From Verrucomicrobiia bacterium (GTDB lineage Bacteria > Verrucomicrobiota > Verrucomicrobiia > Verrucomicrobiales > DEV007), in assembly GCA_030425385.1 (NCBI GenBank), contig JAUIAH010000053.1, forward strand, positions 1 to 35,642: 35,642 nt of DNA. The letters are read 5' to 3'. The position numbers and the translations under genes were made by a program. Under the pieces are notes generated by a model that worked only from the letters and a program-made list of their open reading frames with translations, had not been told where the DNA came from and ran no database searches. Shown piece by piece: positions 32,871-35,642 of the stretch. How positions within the stretch are numbered: the first letter of the stretch is position 1; the number at the start of each line of letters is the position of its first letter.

Positions 32871-34256
32871 TCATGAGGCGGCGGTGGCCATCGGTTCCAG
32901 CCCTGAGGTTGGGGAGGAGGAGTCGTCGGAACCGGATTGTTCAAGGTTTCGCATGCGTTGAAGGGCGAGGTAGGGAAAGAGGAAAGAGGCGATCAACCCG
33001 AAGAGTGCCAGGCCCAGGAAGAGACCAGGCAAGGCATGCCAGCTGTAGCCGAGGTAGCCAGTGAGGAAGAAGAAAGGGAGCTCGATCAGGACCACCACAG
33101 CGACGAGGCGAATGGAATCGAGTCCTGCCAAGAAGATGTGGTGAACGTGATGCCAGACGTGAACGCTGACATAGATGCTAAAGGCGAAGAGCACCAGACG
33201 CGAAAGCGTCAGTTCACCTTGGAGCCAGATGTGAATGGCCCAGGGACCGAAAGCGGTGAGACCCGCGATGAAGAGAGTCGCGGCGGCCAAAGCAAGGAGA
33301 TAAAGGCGGCGACGCGCTTGGCGGATCCATTCGAAGTCGCGTCTGGCAGCGGCATCACTCAAGGCAGGCCACAAAGGAAAGGTGAACATGACAACGAACC
33401 CAAAGACAAACACCATGAGGCGCTCCAGAATATCGAAGATGGCCACGACGGCCGGTCCCCCCATGTGTCCCAAGATGAGGCGTAGACCAAGGTCTTTGGC
33501 GATGGGGGCAAGACTAAGGCTGGCGCAGAAGGCCAAGCCATCATGGAGGAGAAATTTCGCAATGGCAGGGTCCACAAGTTTCCACCGCGGGAATAGATGG
33601 GGACGGTGCACCCAGAGATGAATCATGTTGATCGCGAGTGCGAACGCCAGGGAGCCATTGACGACCACGATCATGAACCAGACTTCGGGCAGGCGGTTGA
33701 TGGCCAAGACAAGGACGATACCTGCCGTGAGATTGGCCACCGCTCCGTAGAGATTCGTGATGAAGGTCTCCTGGTAGGCTGCGCGGGCACGATCGCCTAA
33801 CGAACTTACCATCTTCACGAAAACGATGCCCACTCCGAGCATGACTCCTGAGCGCATGGTATCGGCATAGGCGGCAAATTTCTCCCCGAAAAGCCTGTCG
33901 ACCGGGATGGCCATGACCACCCCCATCACCGCGAGGCATCCGAGCAACGAGAGGCCTACCGTGAGAAAGAAGGCGGTCGAGAACGCCTCGCGGGCACGAT
34001 GGTTGTCTTCATTGGCGATGCTCTTGGCAAGGACATTGGTAAGCCCAGGCCCCACGCCGAGCTCCGATAGGAGGACGAAAGTGATCAGCGTGCTGATCAT
34101 AGCAAACACCCCAAACGACTCGCCACCCAAGACGCCGTAGGCCATGGGAATGGCTAGGATCTGGAGGACAATGTTGCCGCCTTTGGACGCCAACGACGTG
34201 AGCGCTGCCAACTTGAGGCCGCGCCCGCGTGTCTTGCGGTGTTCCGATTCCTCCAT
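32871..34256 (-). CDS. Wzx-like polysaccharide flippase
   Basis: A 461-residue polytopic membrane protein of the polysaccharide transporter/MOP superfamily. About 12-14 membrane segments are visible, starting LAALTSLASKGGNIVLQILA, then YGVLGGESFGVFAMISTLIT, the typical Wzx N-terminal pattern. The conserved LSELGVGPGLTNVLAKSIA follows, and further helices end with GYSWHALPGLFLGLALFGLI. It would move undecaprenyl-linked repeat units across the inner membrane. ATG 34256 starts 11 bases after the glycosylphosphotransferase stop. The acidic C-terminus has a Ser/Asp-rich tail (NLEQSGSDDSSSPTSG). Confidence 0.9.
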   Translation of the reverse strand: MEESEHRKTRGRGLKLAALTSLASKGGNIVLQILAIPMAYGVLGGESFGVFAMISTLITFVLLSELGVGPGLTNVLAKSIANEDNHRAREAFSTAFFLTVGLSLLGCLAVMGVVMAIPVDRLFGEKFAAYADTMRSGVMLGVGIVFVKMVSSLGDRARAAYQETFITNLYGAVANLTAGIVLVLAINRLPEVWFMIVVVNGSLAFALAINMIHLWVHRPHLFPRWKLVDPAIAKFLLHDGLAFCASLSLAPIAKDLGLRLILGHMGGPAVVAIFDILERLMVFVFGFVVMFTFPLWPALSDAAARRDFEWIRQARRRLYLLALAAATLFIAGLTAFGPWAIHIWLQGELTLSRLVLFAFSIYVSVHVWHHVHHIFLAGLDSIRLVAVVVLIELPFFFLTGYLGYSWHALPGLFLGLALFGLIASFLFPYLALQRMRNLEQSGSDDSSSPTSGLEPMATAAS

Positions 34257-34267
34257 CGGCCGCTTTG

Positions 34268-35383
34268 TTAGTAGGCGTTCTCCCGTTTGAGGAACGTCAG
34301 CATCATGATCTGGAAATCGAAGAGTAGATTCCAACGCTCGATGTAGTGCAGATCGTATTTGATCCGCTCAGTCAGATCCGTGTTGCCTCGCAGCCCGTTG
34401 ACTTGAGCCCATCCGGTGATGCCGGGCTTGATGGCGTGGCGCGCGTTGTAGTGAGGGATCTCATCTCGGAACTTCGCGATCAGCTCAGGCCGTTCGGGGC
34501 GCGGACCCACCAGGCTCATTTCCCCTTTTAATACGTTCCAGAACTGTGGGACTTCATCAATGTTCCACGCTCTTAACAGTTTCCCTATCTTGAGTCGTCT
34601 GGGATCGTTCTCGACGGTCCATACGGCACCCGTGCCCGCTTCGGAGTCGAGCTTCATGCTGCGTAATTTGATGATGTCAAATTCCTGGCCACGTTGGCCC
34701 ACCCGTCGCTGACGATAGAAGATCGGTCCGGGAGATTCCAGATAGATCAGGGCTCCGAAGATTGCGATCAGCGGTGCGCTGAGCACAAGGCCGATGAATC
34801 CGCCCACGGCATCAATGACCCGCTTGATGAAGAGATTCACACGGCTGTGGAGGGGGAGTTTGGAAATGCCTAACAAAGGCATGCCAAAGATCTTCTCAAG
34901 GTGCAGACCGCCTAACAAGACGCGGAAACACGTGGGGACGAGTTGGAAGCCAACCATCTCCTTCTCACACAAGGTGATGGTTTGCCCCAAGGCCTCACGG
35001 TCCAACTCGGAGTCGGTCGTGATGAGCATGTCGATATTCCCAGAGGCCAAGACCTCAGGCAGGCGTTCATAGTTCCCGTAGTCTTCGAATCCCTCGGGGA
35101 GAGGTTCGGCAAAGGTGCCATTGGGCGTGCGGATGGCTCCCACAATGCGCATGGGGCTCCCAGGATCGTGAGTCATGATTTCACCCGCATCGGCACAGTC
35201 TTGATTCCATCCGAGGAAGAGAACGTTCTCCATCAGACGTGTTTCTCTAGCAAAGCGCCAGATGAGCTTGCAGAGGAAGTAGCGCCATAAGGTCATGGTC
35301 AGGAGGAGCACACCCGGAGCGATGAGGAGATACAGGCGGCTAGCTTTCTCGATGGAAGTTCCCGTGCCATCGGTCGGGATCAC
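34268..35383 (-). CDS. Polyprenyl glycosylphosphotransferase (initiating sugar transferase)
   Basis: A 371-residue enzyme that starts repeat-unit assembly by moving a sugar phosphate to undecaprenyl phosphate. After a membrane segment (LYLLIAPGVLLLTMTLWRYF) comes a CoA-binding-type domain about 45-165, then the catalytic Bac_transf domain about 185-371: FIKRVIDAVGGFIGLVLSAP, IYLESPGPIFYRQRRVG, FDIIKLRSMKLDSEAGTG, IDEVPQFWNVLKGEMSLVGP, and GWAQVNGLRGNTD. The family is usually about 450-480 residues with four or more N-terminal helices, so this one is short. GTG 35383 is the first usual start, yet the frame stays open and protein-like for 47 codons upstream, to a TGA at 35525-35527 (see separate entry). 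Confidence 0.9.
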   Translation of the reverse strand: MIPTDGTGTSIEKASRLYLLIAPGVLLLTMTLWRYFLCKLIWRFARETRLMENVLFLGWNQDCADAGEIMTHDPGSPMRIVGAIRTPNGTFAEPLPEGFEDYGNYERLPEVLASGNIDMLITTDSELDREALGQTITLCEKEMVGFQLVPTCFRVLLGGLHLEKIFGMPLLGISKLPLHSRVNLFIKRVIDAVGGFIGLVLSAPLIAIFGALIYLESPGPIFYRQRRVGQRGQEFDIIKLRSMKLDSEAGTGAVWTVENDPRRLKIGKLLRAWNIDEVPQFWNVLKGEMSLVGPRPERPELIAKFRDEIPHYNARHAIKPGITGWAQVNGLRGNTDLTERIKYDLHYIERWNLLFDFQIMMLTFLKRENAY

Positions 35384-35566
35384 TTCCGGCTCGATAAGGC
35401 GGAGCGCGGCGAGATAACATACAAACCAAATGAGGCAACCTCGAGAGATCCGCGGGAAGGATTTCCGAGGCGAAAGCAGGAATTGGTTTTCGTATAAGCG
35501 TGAGTGCCCAAAGATTGTCGCGCTTCAGAGGAAATGACGTTTTCGGATGTCGAATTTAAGTGACAT
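35384..35566 (-). pseudogene. Possible lost N-terminal part of the glycosylphosphotransferase, interrupted by TGA
   Basis: Directly upstream and in frame with GTG 35383, the minus strand reads SATIFGHSRLYENQFLL, then a membrane-like GCLIWFVCYLAALRLI, with no stop for 47 codons. That matches the family's FGxYR-like loop and an extra helix. The codon before is TGA (35527-35525). Beyond it the same frame reads MSLKFDIRKRHFL from ATG 35566. No ATG, GTG or TTG exists between TGA and GTG 35383. Either a nonsense change or sequencing error truncated the gene, or the real start is unusual. The region from 35567 to the window end shows no recognisable gene. Confidence 0.5.
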
Positions 35567-35642
35567 TCTGGTTGGCTCTCGCCACCACCCAGAACCTTGA
35601 AAAGACCGAAATCGAAACCAACCACCCGGCGTCGCTTCAGCG

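Noticed and set aside
35380-35625. 81-residue open frame at the right edge, minus strand
   Set aside because: It overlaps the protein-like frame that continues the glycosylphosphotransferase and has no recognisable features of its own.
1-35642. Apparent excess of GTTAG/CTAAC, with Leu TTA codons mostly followed by G
   Set aside because: A rough count of about 45 on both strands is no higher than a simple base-composition estimate (about 57), so no signal is claimed.
1-35642. CRISPR array, tRNA, rRNA, insertion sequence, prophage or toxin-antitoxin genes
   Set aside because: None was found: no spaced repeats, cloverleaf-like segments, transposase or integrase motifs were recognised in any gap or frame.

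Overview
The window looks like chromosomal DNA of a Verrucomicrobiota bacterium, probably Verrucomicrobiales-like. The evidence is: a perfect copy of the known Verrucomicrobia LexA operator (TGTTC-N4-GAACA) at an ImuA-like gene; a PEP-CTERM-tailed surface protein; a giant lamin-tail/CotH protein; a DUF1080 protein; a one-gene sulfatase; and many secreted proteins. No rRNA, tRNA, CRISPR array, insertion sequence or phage gene was recognised. Coding density is high and no gene-free stretch exceeds 300 bases.

Layout. (1) 182-2938, minus strand: an unknown membrane-anchored protein, then pyrH, frr and a small SET-domain protein. (2) 3025-4326, minus: a secreted protein with a caspase-like His/Cys region and a LecA-like lectin domain. 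(3) 4476-12433, mostly plus: a LexA-boxed orphan imuA-like gene, a 1201-residue LTD/CotH/LTD exoprotein, a beta-helix pectate-lyase-like protein, a DUF1992 protein on the other strand, and an exported sulfatase. (4) 12449-16596: a YlbF-family protein with a Cys/Gly tail, a three-PAS hybrid histidine kinase and a PAP2 membrane phosphatase. (5) 16605-24173, minus: valS, a membrane protein with an HHH-like N-terminus and zinc-ribbon-like C-terminus, a voltage-gated K+ channel, a DUF1080 protein, amtB and mtfA. (6) 24284-27760: an N-acetylmuramoyl-L-alanine amidase, then a PEP-CTERM spondin-domain protein divergent from an ECF sigma factor/anti-sigma pair. (7) 27764 to the right edge, minus: a Wzx/Wzy-type exopolysaccharide or O-antigen operon. 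It holds an initiating glycosylphosphotransferase, a flippase, a polymerase and three glycosyltransferases, chained by 4-base stop/start overlaps.

How the genes fit together: regions 3, 5 and 6 encode exported proteins for binding or degrading polysaccharide and for envelope work. Region 7 builds a surface polysaccharide, which in many PEP-CTERM bacteria goes with exosortase sorting, although no exosortase lies in this window. Region 1 links nucleotide supply (UMP kinase) and ribosome recycling.

The main points for a second look are: the caspase-like/LecA-like secreted protein; the LexA box sitting on the start codon of a solitary imuA-like gene; almost no Shine-Dalgarno sequences, with a strong pyrimidine preference (mostly C) just before start codons; an in-frame TGA upstream of the first usable start of the glycosylphosphotransferase; an FCCH-like insert in the CotH protein; an Asn-to-Gln change in the N box of the hybrid kinase; and a canonical G-quadruplex motif upstream of pyrH.
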